Part shown: piece by piece, positions 40,239 through 48,611 of the stretch
Layout: every line of letters begins with the position of its first letter
Position numbering within the stretch: position 1 is the stretch's first letter
Source: CALGFI01 sp963786805
Lineage (GTDB): Bacteria > Actinomycetota > UBA4738 > HRBIN12
Assembly (NCBI GenBank): GCA_963786805.1
Contig: CAWBAK010000003.1
Span: 124,001-188,000 of the forward strand
Direction of reading: 5' to 3'
DNA: 64,000 nucleotides
Program-made: the position numbers and the translations under genes
The notes under the pieces: generated by a model
Database searches by the model: none
What the model was told of the DNA's origin: nothing
The model's input: the letters and a program-made list of their open reading frames with translations, nothing else

Positions 40239-40594
40239 GCGAGGCGGAGCGCGCGACCGGGCTCGACCCGCAGGCCGGGTCCCACGCGGCTCCGGGGTCG
40301 GGGTCCGGTCACGTCGCGCGCCACCCGAGCCCGAAGGAGTACGTCCGGATCGCGATCATCCTCGCGATCATCACCGCGGCCGAGGTCGCCATCTACTACA
40401 TCGAAGCGATCGAGGGCCTGCTGATCCCGCTCCTGTTCCTGTTCGCGCTGATCAAGTTCACGCTGGTCGTGCTCTGGTTCATGCACCTGAAGTTCGACAG
40501 CCGGACCTACGCCCGTTTCTTCATGATGGGCCTCGCGGGTGCGATCACGCTGTTCCTCATCGTGCTGCTCACGTTCCGGGCCTTCGCGGGGTAG
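40235..40594 (+). CDS. ctaF: Cytochrome c oxidase subunit IV (CtaF/COX4_pro type)
   Basis: 119 residues. About 40 soluble residues rich in Gly/Ser/His, then three helices (IAIILAIITAAEVAIYYI, LLFLFALIKFTLVVLWFMHL, MGLAGAITLFLIVLLTF). The KFTLVVLWFMHLKFD segment is the prokaryotic COX4 signature. A small accessory subunit of the caa3/aa3 oxidase. ATG 40235 overlaps the ctaE stop; the previous in-frame start at 40184 would run inside ctaE. Three bases separate it from ctaG. Confidence 0.92.
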   Translation: MSEAERATGLDPQAGSHAAPGSGSGHVARHPSPKEYVRIAIILAIITAAEVAIYYIEAIEGLLIPLLFLFALIKFTLVVLWFMHLKFDSRTYARFFMMGLAGAITLFLIVLLTFRAFAG

Positions 40595-40597
40595 CCG

Positions 40598-41428
40598 ATG
40601 CCCACATGGCACGCCCATCCCGACGTCTGGTTCCTCCTCGGAGGGGTATGGGTGGCGTACCTGCTCGCCGTTCGCCGGCACGGGCTGACGGCGCCGGACG
40701 CCGACCCTCGCGAACGCCGTCGCCGCACCACGCTGTTCACCGCCGGGATGGGGCTGCTCTGGTTCGCCTCGGAGTGGCCGATGCACGACCTGGCCGAGGG
40801 CTACCTGTACTCCGCCCACATGGTCCAGCACATGGTCTACACCCTCGTCGCCGCCCCGCTGCTCGTGGCGGGGATCCCGGCATGGATGTGGCGCGCGATC
40901 CTGCGCCCGAGGCCGGTCGGGCGCGTCTTCGGGTTCGCGACCCGCCCCGTCGTCGCGCTGATCGTCTTCAACGCGGTGCTCCTGTTCACCCACTGGCCCG
41001 AGGTGGTCGAGGCGTCGGTGGGCTCGGAGCTGCTGCACTTCTCCCTGCACGTGCTGATCGTGTCGTCGGCGGTCGTGATGTGGTGGCCGGTCCTGTCTCC
41101 GCTCCCGGAGCGTCCGTCCCTCCCGCTTCCGGGACAGCTGCTGTACCTGTTCCTCCAGTCGCTCGCGCCGACGATCCCGGCGTCGTTCCTCACGTTCGGC
41201 CAGACGCTGCTGTATCCCGTGTACGGAACGTTCCCGAGGATCTGGGGGATCTCGGCGGCCACCGACCAGTTGGCTGCGGGTCTCATCATGAAGCTCGGCG
41301 GCGGGTTGATCCTGTGGGGCTTCATCGTGGTCATCTTCTTCAACTGGCACGCGAAGGAGCGTGACGGGTGGGACGCGCTCGCGCTCCGCGAGGTCGAGCG
41401 CGACGTGCGGGCGGGGCTCGCGAAATGA
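40598..41428 (+). CDS. ctaG: Cytochrome c oxidase assembly factor CtaG (caa3_CtaG)
   Basis: 276 residues, seven helices, the Bacillus-type CtaG family needed for caa3 assembly, unrelated to the Cox11-type CtaG. Recognisable segments are SEWPMHDLAEGYLYSAHMVQHMVY with the conserved His pair, LFTHWPEVVEASV, ELLHFSLHVLIVSSAVVMWWP and TDQLAAGLIMKLGGG. Probably helps copper insertion. It comes four bases after ctaF. Downstream the cupredoxin gene starts GTG 41447 after 18 bases. Confidence 0.92.
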   Translation: MPTWHAHPDVWFLLGGVWVAYLLAVRRHGLTAPDADPRERRRRTTLFTAGMGLLWFASEWPMHDLAEGYLYSAHMVQHMVYTLVAAPLLVAGIPAWMWRAILRPRPVGRVFGFATRPVVALIVFNAVLLFTHWPEVVEASVGSELLHFSLHVLIVSSAVVMWWPVLSPLPERPSLPLPGQLLYLFLQSLAPTIPASFLTFGQTLLYPVYGTFPRIWGISAATDQLAAGLIMKLGGGLILWGFIVVIFFNWHAKERDGWDALALREVERDVRAGLAK

Positions 41429-41446
41429 GGTCAAGGTGAAGCCAAG

Positions 41447-42421
41447 GTGAGGAAGGACGTCCGCGACCGGCTGCTCCTTCCGCTCCTGCTGCCGGTCGGC
41501 ATCCTCCTGTTCATCGCGCTGCTCCTCTGGGGGTTCTCGAGGATCCTGCTCGGTCTCACGGCGACGACCGCGACGGTCACGGCCGTCGTCGCGGCGCTCG
41601 GCATCATGGTGATCGCCGCCATCGCGGCCGGCCGGACGACCGTCCGCGGCTCCACCATCGCCGCGATGTTCGCCGCCACGGCGGGCGTCGCGATGCTGGC
41701 CGGTGGGATCGCCCTCGCCTTCGTCGCCGGCGGGGAAGAGGGCGAAGAGCCGGGTCCACCCGATGGGGAAGTCCCCGTCGTCGAGCTCGTCGCCCAGGAC
41801 ATCGCCTTCAACCCGACCGACCTGACGGTGCCTGCCGGCGTGCCGTTCGAGATCGCGTTCGACAACCGCGACGCCGGGCAGCAGCACAACGTCGCGATCT
41901 ACGACAACCCCGACTTCTCCGGAACGCCGGTGTTCGAGGGCGACCTCGTGTCCGGCCCGGGGCAGGCGACCTACCGCGTGAACCCGGTCGAACCAGGGCC
42001 TTATTCGTTCCTGTGCGTCGTCCACCCGACGATGACCGGACAGATCGAGGCCGTCGAAGGCGCGGGCGGCACCGGGGGCGGCGGGCCGGGGGAGCCCGGC
42101 GGAGGAGGGGGATCGCCGGGCGGTGGCGGGGAACCCGGTGGCGGCCCCACCGTGGTTGCGCAGAACATCGCGTTCGACACGCAGACCCTCGACCTGCCGC
42201 CCGAGGCGGTCGCGACGATCACGTTCGACAACCGGGACGCGGGAACGCCGCACAACATCTCGATCTACTCCGACGAAAGCCTCGGGGAGACGCTGTTCCA
42301 GGGCGAGATCGTCACGGGGCCCGCCACGATCCCGTACGAGGTCGGGCCGTTCCCCGCGGGCGAGTACTACTTCCATTGCGACGTGCATCCCAACATGAAC
42401 GGCACGGTGAGGGTCGGCTGA
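41447..42421 (+). CDS. Membrane-anchored protein with two cupredoxin domains
   Basis: 324 residues. Three to four N-terminal helices (about 7-95) anchor two type-1 copper domains separated by a Gly/Pro-rich linker (about 208-240). Domain 1 has His in QQHNVAIY and C-x2-H-x4-M-like FLCVVHPTM; domain 2 repeats it with TPHNISIY and FHCDVHPNM, so each has the His, Cys, His, Met set of a blue copper site. Likely an electron carrier or copper supplier for the adjacent oxidase. Both domains share VAQ(D/N)IAF and FDNRDAG, evidence of internal duplication. GTG 41447 start; co-oriented with the cox operon. Confidence 0.85.
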   Translation: MRKDVRDRLLLPLLLPVGILLFIALLLWGFSRILLGLTATTATVTAVVAALGIMVIAAIAAGRTTVRGSTIAAMFAATAGVAMLAGGIALAFVAGGEEGEEPGPPDGEVPVVELVAQDIAFNPTDLTVPAGVPFEIAFDNRDAGQQHNVAIYDNPDFSGTPVFEGDLVSGPGQATYRVNPVEPGPYSFLCVVHPTMTGQIEAVEGAGGTGGGGPGEPGGGGGSPGGGGEPGGGPTVVAQNIAFDTQTLDLPPEAVATITFDNRDAGTPHNISIYSDESLGETLFQGEIVTGPATIPYEVGPFPAGEYYFHCDVHPNMNGTVRVG

Positions 42422-42459
42422 CGCCCGCCCGCCGCCGCCGGCCGCGAGTGGACGTCGTG

Positions 42460-42958
42460 ATGAAACGTGTGGCCGTGCTCCTGCTGTTGACGGCGTGTGC
42501 TTCTCCCGCGGTGGTTCCCGGCGCGGCGGTGCAGGAGGTCTCCGGCAGGATGCCCCCGCTCGAGGGCGCCACGCTCGCCGGCGGGACGCTGTCTACCTCG
42601 GACTACGCGGGGCGCGTCGTGGTCGTGAACTTCTGGGCCACCTCGTGCGCTCCCTGCAGACGCGAGCAGCCGATCCTGTCCGCCGCGCAATCGCGAGCCG
42701 GCGACGACGGCCCGTTCTTCATCGGGGTCAACTACCGGGAAGGCGAGGACGCGGCGCGCGCGTACCTGGACGAGTTCGGCGTGCGGTACCCGAGCCTCGG
42801 GGATCCGGACGGGCGACATCGCGTACCGGTTCGGCGTGCCGTTCCTGCCGACCACGGTCGTGATCGACGCCGACGGGCGGCTCCGCTACCGGATCGCCGG
42901 GGCGATCGACGAGGAGATGCTCGCCGACCTGCTCTCGAGGGTGACCGCCGGCGAGTGA
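42460..42958 (+). CDS. TlpA/ResA-like thioredoxin lipoprotein, frame shifted near 42811
   Basis: ATG 42460 (GTG 42448 also possible). Lipoprotein signal LLLLTACAS, then a thioredoxin fold: VVVVNFWATSCAPCRREQP with redox C-A-P-C, FIGVNYREGEDAA, VRYPSLGDPDG. From about 42811 the protein continues one frame on as DIAYRFGVPFLPTTVVIDADG (cis-Pro in LPTT) to TGA 42956-42958. A single surplus base within GACGGGCGAC explains it. Joined length is about 165, right for TlpA/ResA, which reduces apocytochrome c Cys with electrons from CcdA. Since both halves are conserved the gene is probably intact in the organism or only just broken. Confidence 0.82.
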
Positions 42959-42986
42959 GGGCTGCGCGGTCGCCTGATGGTCGCAC

Positions 42987-44810
42987 TCAGGCGATCGCGG
43001 CGAACGGCGATGCTGCGTCGACGGCGACCGCGGCGAAGAGCAGACCGAGGTAGACGATCGAGAAGCGGAAGAGGCGCATCGAGTCCGACCCGGACGCGCC
43101 CATCCAGAGCCGAAGCGCTCGCCAGACGAACCAGCTGCCGAGCACGAGCGCGGCGACTGCGTAAACCGGCCCCATGTCGCCGAAGGGCACCAGCAACAGC
43201 GACGTCCCGAACAGCACGAGCGAGTAGAGAAGGATCTGCTTGCGCGTCTCCTCCGGCCCCCGCACCACGGGGAGCATCGGGATGCCGGCCGCTGCGTAGT
43301 CGTCGCGGTAGCGCATCGCGAGCGCCCAGAAATGCGGCGGCGTCCAGACGAACACGATCGCGAACAGGATCCACGCAGGAACCCCGACCGTCCCGGTCAC
43401 CGCGGCCCACCCGACGAGCGCGGGAACGGCACCCGCGGCGCCCCCGATGACGATGTTCTGGACGCTCGTGCGCTTCAGCCACATCGTGTAGACGAAGACG
43501 TAGAAGGCGATCGCCGCCAGCGCGAGGCTCGCCGCCAGCACGTTGACGACGATCGAGAGGAACAGGAACGCGGCGGCTCCCAGGACGTACCCGAAGGCGA
43601 GCGCGTTCTCCGGGGCGATCCGGTGGGCCGGGAGCGGACGCCGGCGCGTCCGCCGCATCACCTCGTCGACGTCCCGATCGAGGTAGCAGTTGATCGCGTT
43701 CGCCGAGCCCGCGGCGACGGCACCGCCGCCAACCGTCGCCAGGATCAACAGGATGGAGGGCAGGCCGCGCTCGGCGAGCATCATCGCCGGCACGGTCGTG
43801 ATCAACAGCAGGACGATGATCCGCGGCTTCGTGAGTTGGAAGTACGCGGCCGTCGTCTCGCGGAGCGAGGTGCGCTTGCCGTTCCTCCGGGCGTCCACCT
43901 CCGAGAGTGCGTGTCCGCCACGGCGGGTTTCGTTGCGTGCGGCGACCCAGAGCGCGACCAGCGTCGCCCAGATCGCAGCCGACAGGGCCACGTGGGCGGT
44001 CACCGCCGCGGGCTGCAGGCGGGACCAGACGTTGGCGGCACCGACGAGGACCTGCGCGACGATCAGTGCCAGCGCGACTAGGGACAGGATCGAGAGCGCC
44101 CGGTTCCGCGGCCGGGTCCAGGCTCGGATGAACACGAAGAGCACGAGCAGGGCTGCCGCTGCGGCCAGGACACGATGGGCGAACATCCAGGTGGCCGCCC
44201 CACCGAGCGCCGGCACGAGGCGTCCGTCCATGAGCGGCCAGTCGCGGAAGGCCAGGCCCGAGCCGGTCGCCCGGACGTACGTGCCGACGACCAGCGCGCC
44301 GAACGTCACGAGCGCCGTCCAACCGGCCAGCGCGACGAAACCGCCACCGGGCGAGGGCCGTTCGCGCCGGCGGCCGCGACCGAACGCATAGAGCGCCTCC
44401 GCGGCGTTCGCCACGACGACGGCGACGAGCGCCATCGCGAACGCGAAGTGGACGGTCACCCAGGCCGGGTCGAGATCGGTCTGCACCACGATGCCTCCGA
44501 GCACCGCCTGCATGAGCACGAGGGGAACGGCGGCGACGGACAACCGGAGGATCGTCCGCTGCTCCTTGTGCCGGCGCCACGCCTCGATCGCCGTCCACGC
44601 GATCAGGACGACGAGGACGAACGCGACGAACCGGTGCGAATACTCGATCCAGGACTTGGCCGTCGGGTAGGGGAGCCAGCGGTCCGGCCCGCACTTCGGC
44701 CAGCTCGTGCAGCCGAGGCCCGAGTCGGTGGCCCGGACGAGCCCGCCCACGCCGAACAGGACGACGGTCGTCGAGGCGGTCGCGATCGCGAGCTTCTGGA
44801 AGCGCGTCAT
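42987..44810 (-). CDS. ctaA/ctaB: Fused haem A synthase (CtaA) - haem O synthase (CtaB)
   Basis: 607 residues. N-terminal half (about 1-300) is CtaA/COX15: eight helices with paired His (EYSHRFVAF, VTVHFAFAM, FAHRVLAAA, VTAHVALSA) and RATDSGLGCTSWPKCG with its Cys pair. A charged 25-residue linker follows. C-terminal half (about 325-607) is CtaB/COX10: FQLTKPRIIVLLLI, NAINCYLDRDVDEVMRRTRRRPLP (the first NxxxD site) and ALAMRYRDDYAAAGIPMLP. It makes haem O from protohaem with farnesyl diphosphate and then haem A, the cofactor of the caa3 oxidase next door. ATG 44810, opposite strand to the oxidase. Order is A then B. Confidence 0.93.
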   Translation of the reverse strand: MTRFQKLAIATASTTVVLFGVGGLVRATDSGLGCTSWPKCGPDRWLPYPTAKSWIEYSHRFVAFVLVVLIAWTAIEAWRRHKEQRTILRLSVAAVPLVLMQAVLGGIVVQTDLDPAWVTVHFAFAMALVAVVVANAAEALYAFGRGRRRERPSPGGGFVALAGWTALVTFGALVVGTYVRATGSGLAFRDWPLMDGRLVPALGGAATWMFAHRVLAAAAALLVLFVFIRAWTRPRNRALSILSLVALALIVAQVLVGAANVWSRLQPAAVTAHVALSAAIWATLVALWVAARNETRRGGHALSEVDARRNGKRTSLRETTAAYFQLTKPRIIVLLLITTVPAMMLAERGLPSILLILATVGGGAVAAGSANAINCYLDRDVDEVMRRTRRRPLPAHRIAPENALAFGYVLGAAAFLFLSIVVNVLAASLALAAIAFYVFVYTMWLKRTSVQNIVIGGAAGAVPALVGWAAVTGTVGVPAWILFAIVFVWTPPHFWALAMRYRDDYAAAGIPMLPVVRGPEETRKQILLYSLVLFGTSLLLVPFGDMGPVYAVAALVLGSWFVWRALRLWMGASGSDSMRLFRFSIVYLGLLFAAVAVDAASPFAAIA

Positions 44811-44836
44811 CCGAAGAGGTGGTGGGCTTCGCGGGA

Positions 44837-44842
44837 ACGATA
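44837..44842 (-). promoter_or_regulatory. -10 hexamer (TATCGT) of the ctaA-ctaB gene
   Basis: On the minus strand TATCGT predicts +1 near 44830, a 20-base leader without obvious ribosome site before ATG 44810. Confidence 0.35.
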
Positions 44843-44873
44843 GCAGTCGCCTCGACCGCGCATCGTCTTGCGA

Positions 44874-44879
44874 TACTCA
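44874..44879 (+). promoter_or_regulatory. Possible -10 hexamer (TACTCA) of the first polyprenyl synthase gene
   Basis: TACTCA lies four bases before GTG 44884; a leaderless start is plausible but the sixth base departs from TANNNT and the spacing is short. Confidence 0.3.
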
Positions 44880-44883
44880 CGGC

Positions 44884-45774
44884 GTGAGCGAGCGCCCCTC
44901 CGCCGAGCCGCCCGTCGTCTCCGCCGCGCTCGACCACGCGCGCCGTCGCGTCGACCCGGCGATCGAGCGGTTCCTCGCCGACCGGCGCGCGGAGCTCACG
45001 GGGATGGGACCCGGGTCCGCCGTGCTCGTGGACGAGCTCCGCCGGCTGATCGGCGCCGGCGGCAAGCGGATCCGGCCGGCGCTGTGCCTGTGGGCCTACC
45101 GGGCGTGTGGCGGTGCGGACGAGACACCGGTCGCGGAGGCCGCGGCGGCGCTCGAGCTCCTTCACACGTTCGCGCTCGTCCACGACGACGTGATGGACCG
45201 GACCGACGAGCGCCGCGGAGCTCCCGCCAGCCACGTGCGGTTCGCCAAGGAGGCGCCGCCGGGTGCGGACCCGGACGCCTACGGCACCGCCGTCGCGATC
45301 CTCGTGGGCGACCTGGCCGCCGTGCTCTCCGAGCAGCTGCTGCGCACCTGCGGTGCCGCGCCGGGCCCGCTCGCCGTCGCCCTCGGCCGCTTCGACCGGA
45401 TGCGGGTCGAGATGGCCGCAGGGCAGTTCCTCGACCTGTCGGCGGCCGCCGGCCCCGCGCCGGCCGGCGTGGCGGCCCTGAAGACCGGCTCGTACACCGC
45501 CGAGGGGCCCGTGCTGATCGGCGCGGCGCTCGCCGAGGCGGGTCCGTCGGCCGAGGGACCACTGCGCATCTACGGCCGGCTGGTCGGCGAGGCGTTCCAG
45601 CTTCGCGACGACGTCATCGACGGCGACGCGGCTCCGAACGCGGCCGCGCAGGTCGGCGACCTCGTGGACCGCGGCATCGCCGCGCTCGATGGCGCCCCGC
45701 TCGAGGCGGAGGGCGTTTCCGCGCTGGTCGAGATCGCCGAGCTCGTGCGCCTTCGGCGCGAGGGCGGGACCTGA
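44884..45774 (+). CDS. Polyprenyl (geranylgeranyl-type) diphosphate synthase, copy 1
   Basis: 296 residues. All-helical trans-prenyltransferase: GGKRIRPALCLWAYRA, first Asp-rich motif in LVHDDVMDRTDERRG (about 95-105), and second motif in FQLRDDVIDGD. An Ala-rich middle is slightly shorter than usual. It condenses isopentenyl diphosphate with allylic primers to C20 or longer chains for menaquinone, carotenoids or haem A's farnesyl source. It sits between the ctaA-ctaB gene and the nuo promoter. GTG 44884 chosen from position; earlier in-frame ATG 44707 lies inside ctaA-ctaB. Stop overlaps the PPOX gene (TGATG). Confidence 0.87.
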   Translation: MSERPSAEPPVVSAALDHARRRVDPAIERFLADRRAELTGMGPGSAVLVDELRRLIGAGGKRIRPALCLWAYRACGGADETPVAEAAAALELLHTFALVHDDVMDRTDERRGAPASHVRFAKEAPPGADPDAYGTAVAILVGDLAAVLSEQLLRTCGAAPGPLAVALGRFDRMRVEMAAGQFLDLSAAAGPAPAGVAALKTGSYTAEGPVLIGAALAEAGPSAEGPLRIYGRLVGEAFQLRDDVIDGDAAPNAAAQVGDLVDRGIAALDGAPLEAEGVSALVEIAELVRLRREGGT

Positions 45775-46214
45775 TGCAGGTTCGAGACGTGGACGCCACC
45801 GCCGCCCGGCGGATGTTCGCGGGGCTTCCGGTCGTGAGCGTCGCGACGCTGAACGCCGACGGGTCACCCCATGTCGTCCCGCTGTGGTTCGTGTGGACCG
45901 CCGAGGCGATCTTCGCGTCGACCCGGCGCGAGGGGCGGACGTGGGCGAACGTGTCGGCCGACCCGCGCGTCGCGCTGTCGATCGATCTCGGCCGGGCCTG
46001 GGTCGAGATCGCCGGGATCGAGGTGCGCGGCCGTGCCGAGCTCCTGCCCGCCGAGGACGCCGGGATGCGCAAGCCGCTGTCGGCGTGGCACGAGAAGTAC
46101 CGGCCGTTGCTGACGGGGGACGGGTTCCCGAGGTTCGCCGAGGAGATCCGCGGACTCGGCTTCCTGCGCGTGGCGCCCGAGCGCATCGCCGCCTGGGACC
46201 ACGCGCGCGAGTAG
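45774..46214 (+). CDS. Pyridoxamine 5'-phosphate oxidase-like (PPOX) flavin/F420-binding protein
   Basis: 146 residues, split beta-barrel. FAGLPVVSVATLNADGSPHVVPLWFVW and ASTRREGRTWANVSADPRVALSID match the actinobacterial PPOX-fold family of F420- or FMN-dependent reductases; an N-terminal helix and C-terminal WDHARE close it. Substrate unknown; related proteins reduce quinones, biliverdin or mycotoxins. ATG 45774 overlaps the polyprenyl synthase stop (TGATG), so both are translated from one message. The 100-base gap to the nuo genes contains the Rex-controlled promoter. Confidence 0.83.
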   Translation: MQVRDVDATAARRMFAGLPVVSVATLNADGSPHVVPLWFVWTAEAIFASTRREGRTWANVSADPRVALSIDLGRAWVEIAGIEVRGRAELLPAEDAGMRKPLSAWHEKYRPLLTGDGFPRFAEEIRGLGFLRVAPERIAAWDHARE

Positions 46215-46245
46215 CGGTCCGGCTCCGCCGTCCCGCCGACCCGAG

Positions 46246-46259
46246 GCCCGGTTTGAACC
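46246..46259 (+). terminator. Weak hairpin after the PPOX gene
   Basis: CCGGT-TTGA-ACCGG, five base pairs, between the PPOX stop and the nuo promoter. No T-run, so only a candidate terminator. Confidence 0.25.
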
Positions 46260-46282
46260 GGTCCACGCGGCGCGACTAGGGT

Positions 46283-46300
46283 TTGTGACGCGCTTCACAA
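46283..46300. promoter_or_regulatory. Rex operator 1 of the nuo operon, overlapping the -35
   Basis: TTGTGAC-GCGC-TTCACAA: 13 of 14 consensus positions. Its first six bases are the -35 element (TTGTGA) of the nuo promoter, so Rex binding would block RNA polymerase. Confidence 0.85.
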
Positions 46301-46311
46301 GTCGTTAGCAT
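46283..46311 (+). promoter_or_regulatory. nuo operon promoter (TTGTGA - 17 bp - TAGCAT)
   Basis: -35 TTGTGA 46283-46288, 17-base spacer, -10 TAGCAT 46306-46311; predicted +1 at 46318. The core lies between two Rex operators whose starts are 32 bp apart, about three helical turns. Confidence 0.8.
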
Positions 46312-46314
46312 CCT

Positions 46315-46332
46315 TTGTGAAAGTTTTCACAA
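46315..46332. promoter_or_regulatory. Rex operator 2 of the nuo operon, at +1
   Basis: TTGTGAA-AGTT-TTCACAA: a perfect match to the Rex consensus in all 14 defined positions. It covers the predicted transcript start. Confidence 0.88.
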
Positions 46333-46349
46333 GCGGTGGGGGAGATCCG

Positions 46350-47600
46350 GTGTCGAGCCCGAGCGCGCAGATCGAGACCGATGTCCTGATCGTCGGCGCC
46401 GGCCCCGGCGGCTCGACGGCCGCGTACCACCTCGCGCGGCACGGCATCGACGTCACCCTGCTGGACAAGGCGTCGTTCCCCCGCGAGAAGGTCTGCGGCG
46501 ACGGGCTCACGCCTCGCGCGGTCGTCGCCGTCCAGCGCATGGGGATCGACACCGACGATCCCCGTTTCGAGCGACACGGCGGACTTCGGATCTACTCGCG
46601 CAAGACGATGCTCGAGCTCCCCTGGCCGGCGCTCGAGGACTTCCCCGCATTCGGCCTGACCATGACCCGGCACGGCTTCGACGAGATCCTCGTCCGCCAG
46701 GCCGAGAAGGCAGGCGCCGGACTCCGGGAGAAGATGGAGGCGATCTCCCCCGCCATCGACAACGGCTGGGTGACGGGCGCGCGGGTGCACGACCTCGAGG
46801 GCGACGAGGAGGTCGACGTCCGGGCCCGGTTCGTGATCGCGGCCGACGGCGCGGCGTCGCGGTTCGCCGCCCAGGCGGGGGTGCGGCGGGACCCGACGAA
46901 GCCGCTCGGTATCGCCGCGCGCCGTTACTACCGGGTCGAGCGGCATCCGGGCCCCTGGCTCGAGGTGTGGATGGACCTGTGGGAGGGCGACGAGATCATG
47001 CCCGGCTACGGGTGGCTGTTCGCACTGCCCGACGGCTCGTTGAACCTCGGTGCCGGCGTCCTCAACACGTTCAAGAGCTTCAAGGATGTCTCGGCCCCGC
47101 GGGTGTTCGAGGCGTTCACGAAGATGTTGCCCGAGGACTGGGGTGTCAGCGAGGAGACGGCCGAAGGACGGGCGCTCTCCGGTCCGTTGCCGATGGGAGG
47201 GTCCCGGGTCCCGGCGGCGGTGCCGGGGATGTTGGTCGTCGGGGACGCCGCCGGTCTCGTGAATCCCTTCAACGGCGAGGGGATCGCGTACGCGATGGAG
47301 ACGGGCGAGCTCGCGGCGGAGCTCATCCACGAGGCCCTCGTGCGGGACCGGCCGGGTATCGCGCAGCTGTATCCCGCGATCCTTCGCGAGCGGTACGCGA
47401 GGTACTTCCGCGTCGGGAACAACTTCGTGCGGGCCATCGGCCACCCGGCCGTGATGCGGACGCTGACCGAGTACGGACTGCCCCAGGAGTGGCTCATGCG
47501 GTTCGCCCTGCGGGTGATGGGGAACCTGACCGACGGGCGGAAGGGCGACTTCCAGGACAAGTTGATGAACGCGATCGTCCGGCTCGCGAGGGCCGCCTAG
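46350..47600 (+). CDS. Geranylgeranyl reductase-family FAD oxidoreductase (MenJ-like)
   Basis: 416 residues. N-terminal FAD Rossmann motif DVLIVGAGPGGSTAAYHLA, then FPREKVCGDGLTPRAV, the digeranylgeranyl/geranylgeranyl reductase signature, and GMLVVGDAAGLVNPFNGEGIAYAMETG near 300. It reduces double bonds in isoprenoid chains; the actinobacterial MenJ saturates one unit of menaquinone. Its place as first gene before nuoA is common in actinobacteria, consistent with tuning the quinone for complex I. GTG 46350 has GGGGGAG five bases upstream; an in-frame GTG at 46317 falls within the Rex operator at +1 and is the alternative leaderless start. Controlled by Rex operators. Confidence 0.88.
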   Translation: MSSPSAQIETDVLIVGAGPGGSTAAYHLARHGIDVTLLDKASFPREKVCGDGLTPRAVVAVQRMGIDTDDPRFERHGGLRIYSRKTMLELPWPALEDFPAFGLTMTRHGFDEILVRQAEKAGAGLREKMEAISPAIDNGWVTGARVHDLEGDEEVDVRARFVIAADGAASRFAAQAGVRRDPTKPLGIAARRYYRVERHPGPWLEVWMDLWEGDEIMPGYGWLFALPDGSLNLGAGVLNTFKSFKDVSAPRVFEAFTKMLPEDWGVSEETAEGRALSGPLPMGGSRVPAAVPGMLVVGDAAGLVNPFNGEGIAYAMETGELAAELIHEALVRDRPGIAQLYPAILRERYARYFRVGNNFVRAIGHPAVMRTLTEYGLPQEWLMRFALRVMGNLTDGRKGDFQDKLMNAIVRLARAA

Positions 47601-47609
47601 GAGGATCGG

Positions 47610-48047
47610 ATGGAGCTCGCCGAGTACCTGCCGATCGTGATCTTGGCGACGCTCGCGCTCGCGTTCGCCGTGTTGTCCCTGTCGGCGTCGGCTCTGCTCC
47701 GTCCCCACAAGCCGACGCCGGCCAAGCTCGCGCCGTACGAGTGCGGCATCGTCCCCGAACGACTGCCGAAGGGAGAGCGGTTCAGCGTCAAGTTCTACGT
47801 CGTCGCGATGCTGTTCATCATCTTCGACGTCGAGACGATCTTCCTGTTCCCCTGGGCCGTCGGGTTCCGCCAGCTCGGCCTGTTCGGGCTCGTCGAGATG
47901 GCCGTGTTCATCGCGCTCGTCTTCGTGGCGTACGTCTACGTCTGGAAGAAGGGCGGTCTGGACTGGCAGCGCGACGAGCGGCGCCGGGCGGGAGCAGCCG
48001 TGGATACGGCTCGAGCCGACGCGCGGGAGCTGACCCATGCCGGTTGA
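47610..48047 (+). CDS. nuoA: NADH-quinone oxidoreductase subunit A
   Basis: 145 residues, three helices (YLPIVILATLALAFAVLSLS, FYVVAMLFIIFDVETIFLFPW, VEMAVFIALVFVAYVYV). PYECGIVPE and FIIFDVETIFLFPWA are the NuoA signatures; the Glu of FDVE and the loop Cys (YECG) lie at the quinone-site region. C-terminal 30 residues beyond VWKKGGLDWQR are an unusual extension that ends in sequence duplicated from the nuoB start (see 48032). GGAGG precedes ATG 47610. Membrane subunit next to NuoB/D/H. Confidence 0.95.
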   Translation: MELAEYLPIVILATLALAFAVLSLSASALLRPHKPTPAKLAPYECGIVPERLPKGERFSVKFYVVAMLFIIFDVETIFLFPWAVGFRQLGLFGLVEMAVFIALVFVAYVYVWKKGGLDWQRDERRRAGAAVDTARADARELTHAG

Positions 48048-48061
48048 GCGGGGGCCGACCC

Positions 48062-48076
<15 letters not shown>
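48032..48076 (+). repeat. 20-bp direct repeat (25-bp unit) across the nuoA end / nuoB start
   Basis: 48032-48051 and 48057-48076 are identical except one base (G/C). Both contain ATGCC(G/C)GTTGAGCGG, i.e. the first codons of nuoB. The first copy overlaps the nuoA stop; the second is the current nuoB start. The 25-base offset is not a multiple of three, so the first ATG opens only a short dead-end frame. Confidence 0.8.
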
Positions 48077-48580
<504 letters not shown>

Positions 48581-48611
48581 CCGGCTGCCGGACGGTGGGG
48601 CGGCGCGCCGC

